Position numbers and translations under genes: made by a program
Notes under the pieces: generated by a model
What the model was told of the DNA's origin: nothing
What the model saw: only the letters and a program-made list of their open reading frames with translations
Database searches by the model: none
Part shown: piece after piece, positions 51,166 to 59,900 of the stretch
Position numbering within the stretch: the stretch's first letter is position 1
How the letters are laid out: each line of letters opens with the position of its first letter
Assembly: GCA_963675945.1 (NCBI GenBank)
Contig: OY780932.1
Span: 1,922,001 to 1,986,000 of the forward strand
Source of the DNA: G963556115 sp963675945
GTDB lineage: Bacteria > Planctomycetota > SZUA-567
DNA length: 64,000 nucleotides
Reading direction: 5' to 3'

Positions 51166-51930
51166 ATGGATATATTTAGTTTGGCAGGCGACATCGCCTT
51201 TATTACTGGTGCGGGTTCGGGAATCGGGCAAGCGATCGCGGTTGGAATGGCCAGGTGCGGGGCAGATATTGCGCTCTTTGATCTGACGGTTTCAGAGGGT
51301 TTGCTCGAGACCAAGAAGCAGGTCGAGGCAGCAGGGAGGCGTGGACTCTGCCTGGCAGGGAATGTGACGGTTGAAGAGGATCTGGTGCAGGCGCTTGCGC
51401 AGGCGGAAGAGGAACTGGGGCCGCTGACTATCGCGGTAAACAGTGCCGGTATTGCCAATGCCTGCCCGGCGGAGGAGATGGAACTCAGCCAGTGGCAGAA
51501 GATGATCGATGTGGATCTTACCGGGGTGTTCCTCTCTTGTAAGAGTGAAGCCAAGGTCATGCTCAAGCGCGGCAAGGGGGCGATAATCAATATTGCCTCG
51601 ATGTCTGGGAGTATTGTCAACCGCGGATTGACCCAGGTTCATTACAACTCGGCCAAGGCCGGGGTGATGCATCTGACCAAGAGTTTGGCGATGGAGTGGT
51701 GTGACCGGGGGATACGGGTGAACTCGATCAGCCCGGGGTATACCGCCTCACCGATGAATACCCGCCCGGAGGTCGCGGAGCAGGTAAAGCAGTTTGAGTC
51801 GGAGACGCCGCTGGCGCGGATGGCGACCTGTGACGAGATGGCAGGACCGGCAATTTTTCTGGCTAGCAAGGCGGCGTCGTACTGTACCGGGGTAGATCTG
51901 CTGGTGGATGGAGGCTTTACCTGCTGGTAA
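51166..51930 (+). CDS. Short-chain dehydrogenase/reductase, polyol/ketose type (SDR 1)
   Basis: NAD(P)-dependent oxidoreductase of 254 residues, classical SDR: I-T-G-A-G-S-G-I-G-Q nucleotide loop (about 14-23), N-S-A-G-I (NAG-like motif), catalytic Ser in I-A-S-M-S-G and Y-N-S-A-K with Tyr and Lys. After V-D-G-G-F comes a short tail. AAAGGAAATGAG precedes ATG 51166. It resembles pentitol and sorbose-type dehydrogenases in general form. With the FGGY kinase and transketolase it suggests oxidation of an imported polyol to a ketose, but this is inference. Confidence 0.9.
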   Translation: MDIFSLAGDIAFITGAGSGIGQAIAVGMARCGADIALFDLTVSEGLLETKKQVEAAGRRGLCLAGNVTVEEDLVQALAQAEEELGPLTIAVNSAGIANACPAEEMELSQWQKMIDVDLTGVFLSCKSEAKVMLKRGKGAIINIASMSGSIVNRGLTQVHYNSAKAGVMHLTKSLAMEWCDRGIRVNSISPGYTASPMNTRPEVAEQVKQFESETPLARMATCDEMAGPAIFLASKAASYCTGVDLLVDGGFTCW

Positions 51931-51977
51931 GGCTGAGTAACCGGTGCTAATTTTTTATATTAGAAAAGAGGGGTACT

Positions 51978-52760
51978 ATGAAGAGACATGAAGGAAAGGT
52001 TGCGGTAATAACCGGAGCAGGAAGAGGAATAGGTAGATGCATTGCCAAAAAATTGTCGGCTGAAGGGGCGAAACTCGTGCTCGCCTCTATCGAAGAGCCG
52101 GTACATGAGGTGGCGCAGGAGATAAAAGATAGCGGTGGGGAAGCGGTGTCAATCATCGCTGATGTGACTAAGAAGGAGCAGGTGGTCGCGATCTATCAGC
52201 TGGCCGAGGATACTTACGGGCGCATCGATATCTCGGTGCAGAATGCCGGAGTGATACGGATAGCCAAGCTTGAAGATACTACCGAAGAAGATTGGGATCT
52301 GGTAATGACGGTCAACACCAAAGGTGTCTTCCTCTGCGCGCAGGAGGCGGCACTGCGGATGCGTAAGTATGGTAACGGCGGGAGGATAATCAATACTGCT
52401 TCGGGGCAGGCGCGCGATGGCTTTATCTATACCCCGGCGTATGCGGCAAGCAAGTTCGGGGTGATCGGCATGACCCAGAGTCTGGCCAAGGAGTTGGCCA
52501 AGGAGAAGATTACGGTGAATGCCTACTGTCCGGGAATCATTGAGAGTGATATGTGGACCTATAATGACAAGGTGTGGGGTGAGCTTCTCGGTGATTATAA
52601 GCCGGGGGAATTGATGGCGGAGTGGGTAAAAGGTATTCCGATGGCGTACGCTGGGGACGGCACTGAAGTGGCGGATCTGGTAAGCTTTATCGCTTCAGAT
52701 GAGGCATCGTACCTGACCGGGCAGACTATCAATATCGACGGCGGATTGATTATGTCCTAA
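51978..52760 (+). CDS. Short-chain dehydrogenase/reductase, polyol type (SDR 2)
   Basis: Second classical SDR (260 residues), 47 bases downstream: I-T-G-A-G-R-G-I-G-R, N-A-G-V, Ser in N-T-A-S-G, Y-A-A-S-K. The C-terminal half has an insertion around W-T-Y-N-D-K-V-W-G-E-L-L-G-D, as seen in sorbitol/galactitol-type dehydrogenases. AGAGGGG lies before ATG 51978. The two SDRs are clearly different proteins, so two polyol or diastereomer steps may be served. A terminator follows at 52861. Confidence 0.9.
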   Translation: MKRHEGKVAVITGAGRGIGRCIAKKLSAEGAKLVLASIEEPVHEVAQEIKDSGGEAVSIIADVTKKEQVVAIYQLAEDTYGRIDISVQNAGVIRIAKLEDTTEEDWDLVMTVNTKGVFLCAQEAALRMRKYGNGGRIINTASGQARDGFIYTPAYAASKFGVIGMTQSLAKELAKEKITVNAYCPGIIESDMWTYNDKVWGELLGDYKPGELMAEWVKGIPMAYAGDGTEVADLVSFIASDEASYLTGQTINIDGGLIMS

Positions 52761-52860
52761 GGGGTAGCAGAGAGTCGTACTCGGTGATTTTTGAAGATAT
52801 TTTTTGCAGCAGCTGTACCAAGACAAACAATAACCACAGAAAAAGAAGTACAACCGCAGG

Positions 52861-52897
52861 GAACCCGGGAGCGTAAGCCTCCGGGTTCTTTGTGTTT
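52861..52897 (+). terminator. Intrinsic terminator of sugar system 3
   Basis: GAACCCGG ... CCGGGTTC with AGG/CCT continuing the stem, followed by TTTGTGTTT, 100 bases after the stop. Confidence 0.75.
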
Positions 52898-53149
52898 CAT
52901 ATTTGAATTATGGTTGAAACATGTCTCTCCGGGTCGGCACTGTGCCGGCTATAACGGTCTTGCCCGGTGTTGAGTCTTTGCAAATAGGTCTCAAGGTTTA
53001 TAGTGATCTTTTCGTCTTTATATTTTATTGTTTGGTCGTTGAATATATGGTTATTTGATTATCTTCGTTAATTCAGTGGTTTGAATCAACTTGCGTTTAG
53101 GGAAAAAATATTTCAGCTGGATTGTGCGAAGTGCGTCTTGAGTAACTAT

Positions 53150-53170
53150 GAAAATACGTAAATGATTTTC
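53150..53170. repeat. Degenerate copy of the 22-nt hairpin repeat
   Basis: Outer arms GAAAAT and ATTTTC are kept; the inner part is mismatched and one base is missing. Confidence 0.4.
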
Positions 53171-53411
53171 TGGGATTGGCGGAATGGTTTGAGTATGCCG
53201 AGTGCTAATAGTGCTGCCGGTCTATACCTTTTTGGGTGTGGAAAAATAATTAATTAACTTGAAATTGCTGGTTTAATTTGTAGTATTAACACTTGATTTT
53301 ATGTGCGGTTGTTTGAAGGTGGTTCAGACTACAGGTTTGCTGGGTAGTGTCTGGCAGCGGGGCGCTACTGGAGGCGGCAGTTTGGTTGGCGTAGGAGCAG
53401 AAAGGGGTTGT

Positions 53412-54377
53412 ATGGAGCGCAAAAAAGTAGGGCCGATTTGGTATATGGTTATTCTCCTCGGGGTTCTGCTGGTTCTGGGGGTGATCTTTGCCGGGACGAT
53501 TTCAAGTTCCAAATATGCTAGAATTTTGCCGATGTTGGGTAGAAGGTACTTGGTGGATGTACCGCTGCTTCTGGGGTTGTCGTTGGTCATGCTGCGGGGA
53601 AGGATAGATCTGGCGCTTGGAGGTAATATGTCTCTCGGCGGCATCGTCTTTGCTCTGGTTTATTTGCAGCAGTTTTCAATGGGGCTTGCAGTTCTTGCCG
53701 GGCTGTTCGCGGTTGCGTTATTCGGCTTACTGGCGGCGGTGCTGACAACCTATACCAAGGCCTCGTCTATCTTGCTGACACTCTTGATTGGCCTGATCAC
53801 GAGTAATATCGCCTATGCCTTGTCGGATGGAGAGAGTGTATCGGTGAGAATGCTGGGAAGTATGGGAGGGACGGCTCCGGTGGCGGTCTTGCTCGTTGTT
53901 TTCGTCTTTATTATGATGTTGCGCGAGGGGAGGAAGAAGAGAAGAGAAATCGTCAGCGGCGTAAAGGTAGATACGCAGCAAGCTCCTGCCTTCTTGTATT
54001 ATATCCTGTCGGCGTTACTTGCTGGGTTTGCCGGAATCTTTGTGGTTATGCGAGCGGGAGCAGGTTATCCGGGGATGGGAATAGATATGTCGCCTAGTAT
54101 TCTGGTTACGGCAGCAGTGGGCGGGTACTTTATGGCAAACGTAGGGGTAAAGCTGTATAATGGTCTGATTGCTTTAGCGATCTATGAAGTCGGCAATTTT
54201 CTGCTGATTTTTTATAACGTATCCTCATATAAGCAGTCGATTATAATTTATGGTGTGGGGTTGGTGTTGCTCGGCTTCAGCAAGTGGAAAACACTATTCC
54301 CAGCGGTGGCGCCGGAGGCTGGGGAGTCTATAGCGGCTGCAGCGGATACGGACAACGGGGTTGACCCGGAAGTATAA
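53412..54377 (+). CDS. Divergent RbsC-like ABC permease, orphan
   Basis: 321 residues with 8-10 hydrophobic segments; shares with BPD_transp_2 permeases a G-L-S-L-V-M-L-R-G-R-I-D-L-A-L-G-G motif (family: 'GIDLSVGS') and late glycine-rich A-A-V-G-G-Y-F. The usual cytoplasmic coupling loop is replaced by a charged linker (M-M-L-R-E-G-R-K-K-R-R-E). The Ala/Asp-rich C-terminal tail is atypical. AAAGGGG four bases before ATG 53412 sets the start; the frame to 53301 has no site. No ATPase or binding protein adjoins, so it either borrows them or has another role. Terminator at 54408. Confidence 0.75.
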   Translation: MERKKVGPIWYMVILLGVLLVLGVIFAGTISSSKYARILPMLGRRYLVDVPLLLGLSLVMLRGRIDLALGGNMSLGGIVFALVYLQQFSMGLAVLAGLFAVALFGLLAAVLTTYTKASSILLTLLIGLITSNIAYALSDGESVSVRMLGSMGGTAPVAVLLVVFVFIMMLREGRKKRREIVSGVKVDTQQAPAFLYYILSALLAGFAGIFVVMRAGAGYPGMGIDMSPSILVTAAVGGYFMANVGVKLYNGLIALAIYEVGNFLLIFYNVSSYKQSIIIYGVGLVLLGFSKWKTLFPAVAPEAGESIAAAADTDNGVDPEV

Positions 54378-54407
54378 AGAACTCTAACAAGGGGGGGGCG
54401 AATAAGT

Positions 54408-54443
54408 AAACGTACCGGTTTATTCCGGTACGTTTGGCTTTTT
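54408..54443 (+). terminator. Intrinsic terminator after orphan permease
   Basis: AAACGTACCGG, loop of six, CCGGTACGTTT, followed by GGCTTTTT. Confidence 0.85.
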
Positions 54444-54664
54444 AAATCAACGACTTACAGCTTAGTGCGTGTAGAGCAGGTCTGTATAAAACTCTTGACA
54501 GTCAACAGCTTTGCTGGTATTTTTGTAAGTATCTGCTAAATAGCGTAAGGGAATAGTAAATTGCTGAAAGTTGAGTTCCCTTTAATCCGGTATTGACTGG
54601 AATGAGTAATTCATGAGACTTATATGTACTAAATACTATTACTTCAAGGAAGGGATCGAGACGA

Positions 54665-55840
54665 ATGAATAATTTTACATTTTATGCGCCGACTTACTTT
54701 GTTTTTGGTAAAGATACTGAGACGGAGGCAGGAAAATATGTCAAAAAATTTGGGGGAAATAAGGTTCTTATCCATTATGGCGGCGGCTCGGTGGTGCGAT
54801 CCGGTCTGTTAGACCGCGTCAAAAAATCACTGGACGCAGAAGGCATCAGCTATGTTGAACTTGGCGGCGTCTGTCCCAATCCGCGTAGTGGTTTGGTCTA
54901 TACCGGGATAGAGCTCTGTCGCCAAGAGAAGGTAGACTTTATCCTTGCTGTCGGCGGGGGGAGTACGATCGACTCGGCCAAGGCGATTGCTGCCGGTGTG
55001 GTGTATGCGGGAGATTTTTGGGACTTTTATCAGGGTGGAGTTGTCACTGAAGCTCTACCGCTTGGGACTATTCTTACTATCGCCGCGGCCGGGAGCGAAG
55101 GCTCACCCAATACTGTCATCACCAAAGAAGAAGGTATGTACAAACGAGGAGCAATCGGGGACGCCTTGAGACCAAAGTTCTCTATCTTGAATCCCGCGCT
55201 GACCCAGACCCTTCCGCCATACCAGACGGCGTGTGGAATCACCGATATCATGGCGCATCTGTACGAGCGTTACCTGACCAACACCAAAGAAGTTGAAGTG
55301 ACTGATCGCCTGATTGAGGCCTTATTACTGACTATGATTCATGAAGGGCCACGGGTTATTGCAGATCCGAATAACTATGAAGCACGAGCCAATATTATGT
55401 GGGCGGGGATGATGGCGCATAATAATTCCTGCGGTGTCGGCAGGGAGCAGGACTGGACAAGTCACGGCATTGAGCATGAACTGAGCGCCATGTATGATTG
55501 TGCGCATGGGGCTGGGCTTGCCGTAGTGATGCCGGCGGTATTTACCTATAATCTGCAGCATGATGTAAATCGGTTTGCGCAGGTGGCGGTACGGGTATGG
55601 GGTTGTCAGCTGGACTTTGATAATCCTGAAAATACCGCCAAGCAAGGGATTGAAGCGCTGCGCAGTTTCTTGATCTCCATTGGCATGCCCAAGAATTTCG
55701 CAGAAATCGGCGCTAAAGAGAGCGATATCACAGAATTGGCGCGTATCGCGTGTCATGGTGACGCGCGAACCGGAGAGCTCGGCGGTTTTGTATCCTTGCA
55801 GCAACAGGATGTGGAGAATATATACCGGCTCATGTTGTAG
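54665..55840 (+). CDS. Iron-containing alcohol dehydrogenase, butanol-dehydrogenase-like
   Basis: NAD(P)H-dependent alcohol/aldehyde oxidoreductase, 391 residues, cytoplasmic. Nucleotide loop G-G-G-S-T-I-D-S-A-K (about 97-106). Metal ligands in D-I-M-A-H-L-Y-E (Asp, His), G-I-E-H-E-L-S-A (His) and D-C-A-H-G-A-G-L (His). F-V-F-G-K near the start is typical. Close in form to the BdhA/YqhD group. Start ATG 54665, with AGGGA ten bases before. Likely disposes of reducing power from sugar fermentation. A UPF0303 gene follows 34 bases later. Confidence 0.93.
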   Translation: MNNFTFYAPTYFVFGKDTETEAGKYVKKFGGNKVLIHYGGGSVVRSGLLDRVKKSLDAEGISYVELGGVCPNPRSGLVYTGIELCRQEKVDFILAVGGGSTIDSAKAIAAGVVYAGDFWDFYQGGVVTEALPLGTILTIAAAGSEGSPNTVITKEEGMYKRGAIGDALRPKFSILNPALTQTLPPYQTACGITDIMAHLYERYLTNTKEVEVTDRLIEALLLTMIHEGPRVIADPNNYEARANIMWAGMMAHNNSCGVGREQDWTSHGIEHELSAMYDCAHGAGLAVVMPAVFTYNLQHDVNRFAQVAVRVWGCQLDFDNPENTAKQGIEALRSFLISIGMPKNFAEIGAKESDITELARIACHGDARTGELGGFVSLQQQDVENIYRLML

Positions 55841-55874
55841 AATATCTATTTTCTAAAGAATGCAGGAGTTTATC

Positions 55875-56351
55875 ATGAAAAAAGAGAAATATGTAGAACT
55901 GGAAAAAGAAGTAAGAAAAGATGAGGAGAGTATTCGCTTTGAGAGTTTTTCCAATAGGGAGGCGCTCGACTTGGGTAATTTCCTTGTCGAGAAGATCTAC
56001 AGCGAGGAGATCGATCTGGCTATCTGTATTCGCAAACTGAATGGTTCCATACTTTTTCAGCATATGACGGAAGGGACATCTCTGAATAACCAGAACTGGA
56101 TGGAGCGTAAATTCAATACAGTTTTGCTGATGGAACGGAGTTCCTACGGTGTCTGGGCTGAATTCAATATCTCAGGGAAGACTTTAGCTGATCATGGCTT
56201 GTCAGATTTTGATTATGCTGTCTGTGGCGGGGCCTTCCCCATAACCTTGAAGACGGGGGAGATGGTTGGCGTGGTGATAGTATCGAATCTGCCCCACAAA
56301 AAAGATCATGAATTTGTGGTCAAGGGACTCAAGGAATGGCTCAATAGGTAG
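55875..56351 (+). CDS. UPF0303 / GlcG-HbpS-like small protein
   Basis: 158 residues. G-N-F-L-V-E-K-I-Y-S-E-E-I-D-L-A-I-C-I and the sequence W-M-E-R-K-F-N-T-V together with G-G-A-F-P-I-T fit the UPF0303 branch of the GlcG/HbpS (DUF336) heme- or cofactor-binding fold. Exact role of the family is not settled. AGGAG nine bases before ATG 55875 sets the start. It lies just after the alcohol dehydrogenase gene and is probably co-transcribed. No metal or heme site can be named from sequence. Confidence 0.8.
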   Translation: MKKEKYVELEKEVRKDEESIRFESFSNREALDLGNFLVEKIYSEEIDLAICIRKLNGSILFQHMTEGTSLNNQNWMERKFNTVLLMERSSYGVWAEFNISGKTLADHGLSDFDYAVCGGAFPITLKTGEMVGVVIVSNLPHKKDHEFVVKGLKEWLNR

Positions 56352-56820
56352 CATGGACGTTAGTGCCGGTTGCGTCTGCGTCTCGCTGCGGTTGTAGCGG
56401 CGCGACGCTGCTAGATGAGTAGGCTTGATGGAATCGCTCGGGTTGGCCGGGCGATTCTTTTTTTAAGTATGCCGAGTATTATGCTTTACGCGCCGGTAGT
56501 ATGCATAATATTAAATACAGTTTAAAATGAATGGTCATTCATAGTCGCGAATTAAATAAATGTCTCGGTTTTGCTTGGTGGTGGCGGCACGGTTTGCGGC
56601 CTGATTCTGGTTGAGTGGATTTCTGCATATGTTTAATGTCTTGCAATGTAAGGTGTTGTGTTGTTTTAGAGGTGCTTCTGGCGGGTTATGGTATTTTGTG
56701 GCGTTAGTCGAATATACTGTAGATATTATTTTCAACTCGTACTGTAATAGGGTAAGATACAGGTAGAGCCCGTTGGGGTTTGCGGGATGTTGACTGTTTG
56801 AGTACGAAGAGGAATATACT
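56352..56820. other. Intergenic region with terminator, before carboxymuconolactone-type gene
   Basis: 469 bp. It holds the terminator at 56432-56465, then G/T-rich sequence with no gene seen. Confidence 0.5.
56432..56465 (+). terminator. Intrinsic terminator of alcohol dehydrogenase/UPF0303 unit
   Basis: GAATCGC(T)CGG, loop TTG region, CCG(G)GCGATTC, then a run of T. Confidence 0.85.
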
Positions 56821-57453
56821 ATGGGTGCTGATAATACTGATGCAAATGCTACCGGCGCGCAGCAGGCAGAAGCGAATAATCGGGGTGCTTCGCCGTATAC
56901 TGAGCCGGAGTTTGACTCCTTGCCGGAGGAGACGCAGCGGTTGATGAATAAGGAGAAGGCCAAGCTCGGCTTTATACCCAATTATATGAAGGTGCTGTCG
57001 CGGCGTCCAGAGGAACTTCAGGCGTATATGGCCTACCGTTCGGCCTTGCTGGAGAGTGCGGGTGGGCTGACGCCAGAGGAAAAATCAATGATTATTGTTG
57101 CCTGTTCGAGCTTTAACGGGTCGTTATACTGTGTGATCGCGTATGAGGCGAATCTCCGGCTGAACTCGGAGAATCCGGGGATTGCCGACGAGATCTCCAT
57201 CAACTACCGTGAGGCGGATATCAGCGAGCGGCAGAAGGCGATGCTGGATTTTGCCATCAAGGTAACTACCGATTCATATAGCATCACCGAAGAGGATTTT
57301 GCCGAGCTGCGCAAGTTTGAATTTTCGGATAAGAGTATCTGGGATATCGCGACCATTGCTGCATTTTATAACTTTGCCAACCGGATGCTCAACTTCAGCA
57401 AGGTGCATGCCGACAGGGAATTCTATACGCTGGGTCGGAACCGGATAATTTAG
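56821..57453 (+). CDS. Carboxymuconolactone-decarboxylase/peroxidase-related protein with altered active site
   Basis: 210 residues. The conserved helical AhpD-like fold is recognisable (Y-M-A-Y-R-S-A-L-L ... G-G-L-T-P-E-E-K, and D-F-A-I-K-V-T). The family's catalytic part normally reads C-x-x-C plus His ('NGCxYCVxxH'); here it is N-G-S-L-Y-C-V-I-A-Y-E: the first Cys is Ser/Leu and the His is Tyr. Only one Cys is kept, so ordinary disulfide-based peroxidase activity is doubtful. The first ~25 residues are a disordered Ala/Asn/Thr-rich head. Start ATG 56821 with GAGG upstream. It converges with the amino-acid ABC operon, 11 bases between stops. Confidence 0.85.
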   Translation: MGADNTDANATGAQQAEANNRGASPYTEPEFDSLPEETQRLMNKEKAKLGFIPNYMKVLSRRPEELQAYMAYRSALLESAGGLTPEEKSMIIVACSSFNGSLYCVIAYEANLRLNSENPGIADEISINYREADISERQKAMLDFAIKVTTDSYSITEEDFAELRKFEFSDKSIWDIATIAAFYNFANRMLNFSKVHADREFYTLGRNRII

Positions 57454-57464
57454 CAGGAGGTGAG

Positions 57465-58187
57465 TTAGAGCACCATCTTCAGGAATTCCTGGGTGCGGTA
57501 GTGCTGTGGCTTTTCGAAGATCTGCTCCGGCTCTCCCGCTTCGAGGATGACCCCATGATCCATGAAGAAGACTCGGTCAGCAACCTCGCGGGCAAAGCCC
57601 ATCTCGTGGGTGACTACTACCATGGTCATGGACTCCTCGGCCAGCGACTTCATAACACTCAGTACCTCGCAGACCATCTCCGGGTCGAGCGCAGAGGTTG
57701 GTTCGTCAAAGAGCATGATGTTCGGGTGCATCGCCAGTGCCCGGGCGATGGCTACACGCTGCTTCTGTCCGCCGGAGAGCTTGTCCGGGAAGACCTGCGC
57801 CTTCTCGGACAACCCGACCTTGCCGAGCAGCTCCAGAGAGATATTTTTAGCTTCGTCCTTACTCATCCGGCGTACCAGGGTCGGCGCGAGCTTGATATTA
57901 TCGAGTACCGTCATATGCGGGAAGAGGTTGAAGTGCTGGAAGACCATGCCGACCTCGGTGCGCACCTTGTTGATATCGATCTTCGGATCGGTTATCTCGA
58001 CCCCATCGACGATGATACTGCCACTGGTAGGTTCTTCCAGTCGGTTGATGCAGCGCAGGAAGGTACTCTTGCCCGAGCCGGAGGGGCCGATGACACAGAC
58101 CACCTCGTTGGGCGCGATCTGGGCGTCTACCCCTTTGAGAACCTCGAGCGTGCCGAAGTATTTGTGCAGGTTAGTGATCCTTATCAT
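57465..58187 (-). CDS. Polar amino-acid ABC transporter ATPase, GlnQ-like
   Basis: 240-residue ATPase energising uptake of polar amino acids. Walker A G-P-S-G-S-G-K-S-T, Q-loop V-F-Q-H-F-N-L-F-P-H, signature L-S-G-G-Q-K-Q-R, Walker B L-F-D-E-P-T-S-A-L-D and the switch His in V-V-T-H-E-M. All motifs are complete. ATG 58187 is taken as start; it overlaps the permease gene by 17 bases, suggesting translational coupling. A longer frame to 58208 exists. Last gene of the unit binding protein - permease - ATPase. Confidence 0.95.
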   Translation of the reverse strand: MIRITNLHKYFGTLEVLKGVDAQIAPNEVVCVIGPSGSGKSTFLRCINRLEEPTSGSIIVDGVEITDPKIDINKVRTEVGMVFQHFNLFPHMTVLDNIKLAPTLVRRMSKDEAKNISLELLGKVGLSEKAQVFPDKLSGGQKQRVAIARALAMHPNIMLFDEPTSALDPEMVCEVLSVMKSLAEESMTMVVVTHEMGFAREVADRVFFMDHGVILEAGEPEQIFEKPQHYRTQEFLKMVL

Positions 58188-58950
58188 TGATTCCGAGTCT
58201 CTTTTCATACCAGTGGATTATACGGGAAATAGTTATGGTCATAACCAGGTAGACGATGGCTATGCCGATATAGGCGGGGAAGTAGGCATAGGTCGTGGCG
58301 GCGTAAAGCTTGCCCGCCATAACCAGTTCAGTTACGCCGATAGACGATAGAAGTGAGCTATCCTTGAGCAGGACTATGATCTCGTTCCCGAGCGGCGGGA
58401 TAACCCGTCTGAAGGCCTGGGGCAGGATTATCCGCAGATAGGACTGCTGCTTGGTAAGCCCGAGTGAGCGCGCTGCCTCCATCTGCCCCCGGTCGATCGA
58501 CTGGATGCCAGCACGCATGATCTCGGCCACGTAGGCGGCCGAGTTGAGGCTGCAGGCGATAATGCCAGAGAAGAGCGCCTGGTTATTGTCGCTGAAGATC
58601 ATGGGTAGAAGCTTGGAGAGGATGGTGTTGTCGAAGATGCCGGTGATACTCACCGGGAGGAGGAAATAGCACATCAACACCTGCAGCAGCAGAGGTGTAC
58701 CGCGGACGACATCAATATAGATAACTGCGGGAAAGTGCAGATACCACTGCCGGGAGAGTTTGAGCAGGCTGAGGATCAGGCCGCAGGCGATACCAAAGAT
58801 TACCGCTACTACCGTGACAAACAGGGTGGTGCAGGCACCGTTTAGCAGTTGCGGAAATACCTCCAGCAGCGGGGTCAGAAAGTCAGAGCTTGAGTTGCTG
58901 ATAAAGAGTTGAACCTCTGACGATAGGTGTTGGAAAATTTCTGAAAGCAA
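58171..58950 (-). CDS. Polar amino-acid ABC transporter permease
   Basis: Inner-membrane permease of HisMQ/GlnP type, 259 residues, about five membrane helices. The coupling motif E-A-A-R-S-L-G-L-T (EAAxxxG) is visible about residues 160-168, followed by P-Q-A-F-R-R-V-I-P-P-L-G-N-E. The N-terminal ~40 residues before the first helix are not conserved. Homodimeric, as only one permease gene is present. It lies downstream of the binding protein gene, with a terminator between. Confidence 0.93.
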   Translation of the reverse strand: MLSEIFQHLSSEVQLFISNSSSDFLTPLLEVFPQLLNGACTTLFVTVVAVIFGIACGLILSLLKLSRQWYLHFPAVIYIDVVRGTPLLLQVLMCYFLLPVSITGIFDNTILSKLLPMIFSDNNQALFSGIIACSLNSAAYVAEIMRAGIQSIDRGQMEAARSLGLTKQQSYLRIILPQAFRRVIPPLGNEIIVLLKDSSLLSSIGVTELVMAGKLYAATTYAYFPAYIGIAIVYLVMTITISRIIHWYEKRLGINDKDH

Positions 58951-59063
58951 AGCTGATCTCTCTCCTGGACGGTAAGCAGGTGCAAGTTTAATCTAAATCT
59001 AATATTAAAATAATTAGTCCAATAATAGTCGGCTGCTAAGTGTTGTCAAGACGTTGTTTCGGT

Positions 59064-59104
59064 AGAAAAAACCATCCCGTCGCTTGAGGTTGACAGGATG
59101 GTTG
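59064..59104 (-). terminator. Terminator between amino-acid binding protein and permease genes
   Basis: On the minus strand AACCATCC-T-GTC, loop, GAC-G-GGATGGTT is followed by TTTTTC. It should end most transcripts after the binding protein gene and leave a lower level for permease and ATPase. Confidence 0.8.
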
Positions 59105-59132
59105 GTCAAGAGCAGCAGCATAGACCCAAAGA

Positions 59133-59900
59133 CTACTCTCCGGTATTAAAGTATTTGTCGTAGATCTTGTCATAGGTGCCGTTGGCGCGGGCGGCGGCCA
59201 GACCGGCATTGACCTTCTGTAGCAGCTCTGGGTTCTTTTTGTTGATGACAAAGCCGTACTGTTCCTTGTTCAGCGGTACGTCGAGCATGGTCAATTCACC
59301 CTTGCTCTTCTTGAGGTAGGCGGTATTGACTGGGATGTCATTGATGACGACATCGACGCGCCCTTTCAAGAGGTCGGTAATGGCTAGAGCTGAGTTATCC
59401 ATGACTACGATCGACTTGAGCTGACCCTTGGCCTTGAGATCTTCTGCCGCTTTCTGCCCGCTGGTACCGATCTGTACGGCGGCGGTCTTGCCGGCAAGAT
59501 CAGCTACAGAATTTATCTGGTCATTCTCAGTTCGCTTGACGATGCCGATACCGGCGTCGATATATGGCTCGGAGAAGCTGATGACCTTGGCGCGTTGGTC
59601 GGTAATGGTGAAGCCTGAGGCTGCCATATCTATCTTCTGGGAGATGACCGCAGGGATCAAGCCGTCAAAGCCGAGAGAGATAACCTTGATGTCAAAGCCC
59701 TGATCCTGCGCAATAGCCTGCATCAGTTCGATATCGAAACCGGTAATTTCGCCGCTCTTGCTGTCGACAAATTCGAAGGGAGGGAAGGTGGGCTCGGTGC
59801 CGATGGTAATGGTCTCTTCAGCGGCGTGGGCGGCGAGAGTGGTAAGGGCGATGAGGGCGCAGCAGATTACACTGAGTACGCGGTGTAGAAGGTTTTTCAT
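59133..59900 (-). CDS. Polar amino-acid-binding periplasmic protein
   Basis: 255 residues. Signal peptide (M-K-N-L-L-H-R-V-L-S-V-I-C-C-A-L ... A-H-A, cleavage before A-E-E-T), no clear lipobox. SBP_bac_3 fold: P-T-F-P-P-F-E-F at the start of the binding site, G-F-D-I-E-L-M, A-S-G-F-T-I-T-D-Q-R (ligand-carboxylate region with Arg). Closest in form to glutamine/polar-amino-acid binding proteins. AAAGGATCAGCC precedes ATG 59900. First gene of the operon, read away from the hydrogenase cluster. Confidence 0.94.
   Translation of the reverse strand: MKNLLHRVLSVICCALIALTTLAAHAAEETITIGTEPTFPPFEFVDSKSGEITGFDIELMQAIAQDQGFDIKVISLGFDGLIPAVISQKIDMAASGFTITDQRAKVISFSEPYIDAGIGIVKRTENDQINSVADLAGKTAAVQIGTSGQKAAEDLKAKGQLKSIVVMDNSALAITDLLKGRVDVVINDIPVNTAYLKKSKGELTMLDVPLNKEQYGFVINKKNPELLQKVNAGLAAARANGTYDKIYDKYFNTGE

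Larger units (their letters stand above)
52761..53411. other. Intergenic region after SDR 2 with terminator and degenerate hairpin repeat
   Basis: About 650 bp. It holds the operon terminator at 52861, a degenerate copy of the 22-nt hairpin at 53150-53170 (GAAAATACG ... TGATTTTC) and an AT-rich stretch before the lone permease gene. Confidence 0.5.
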
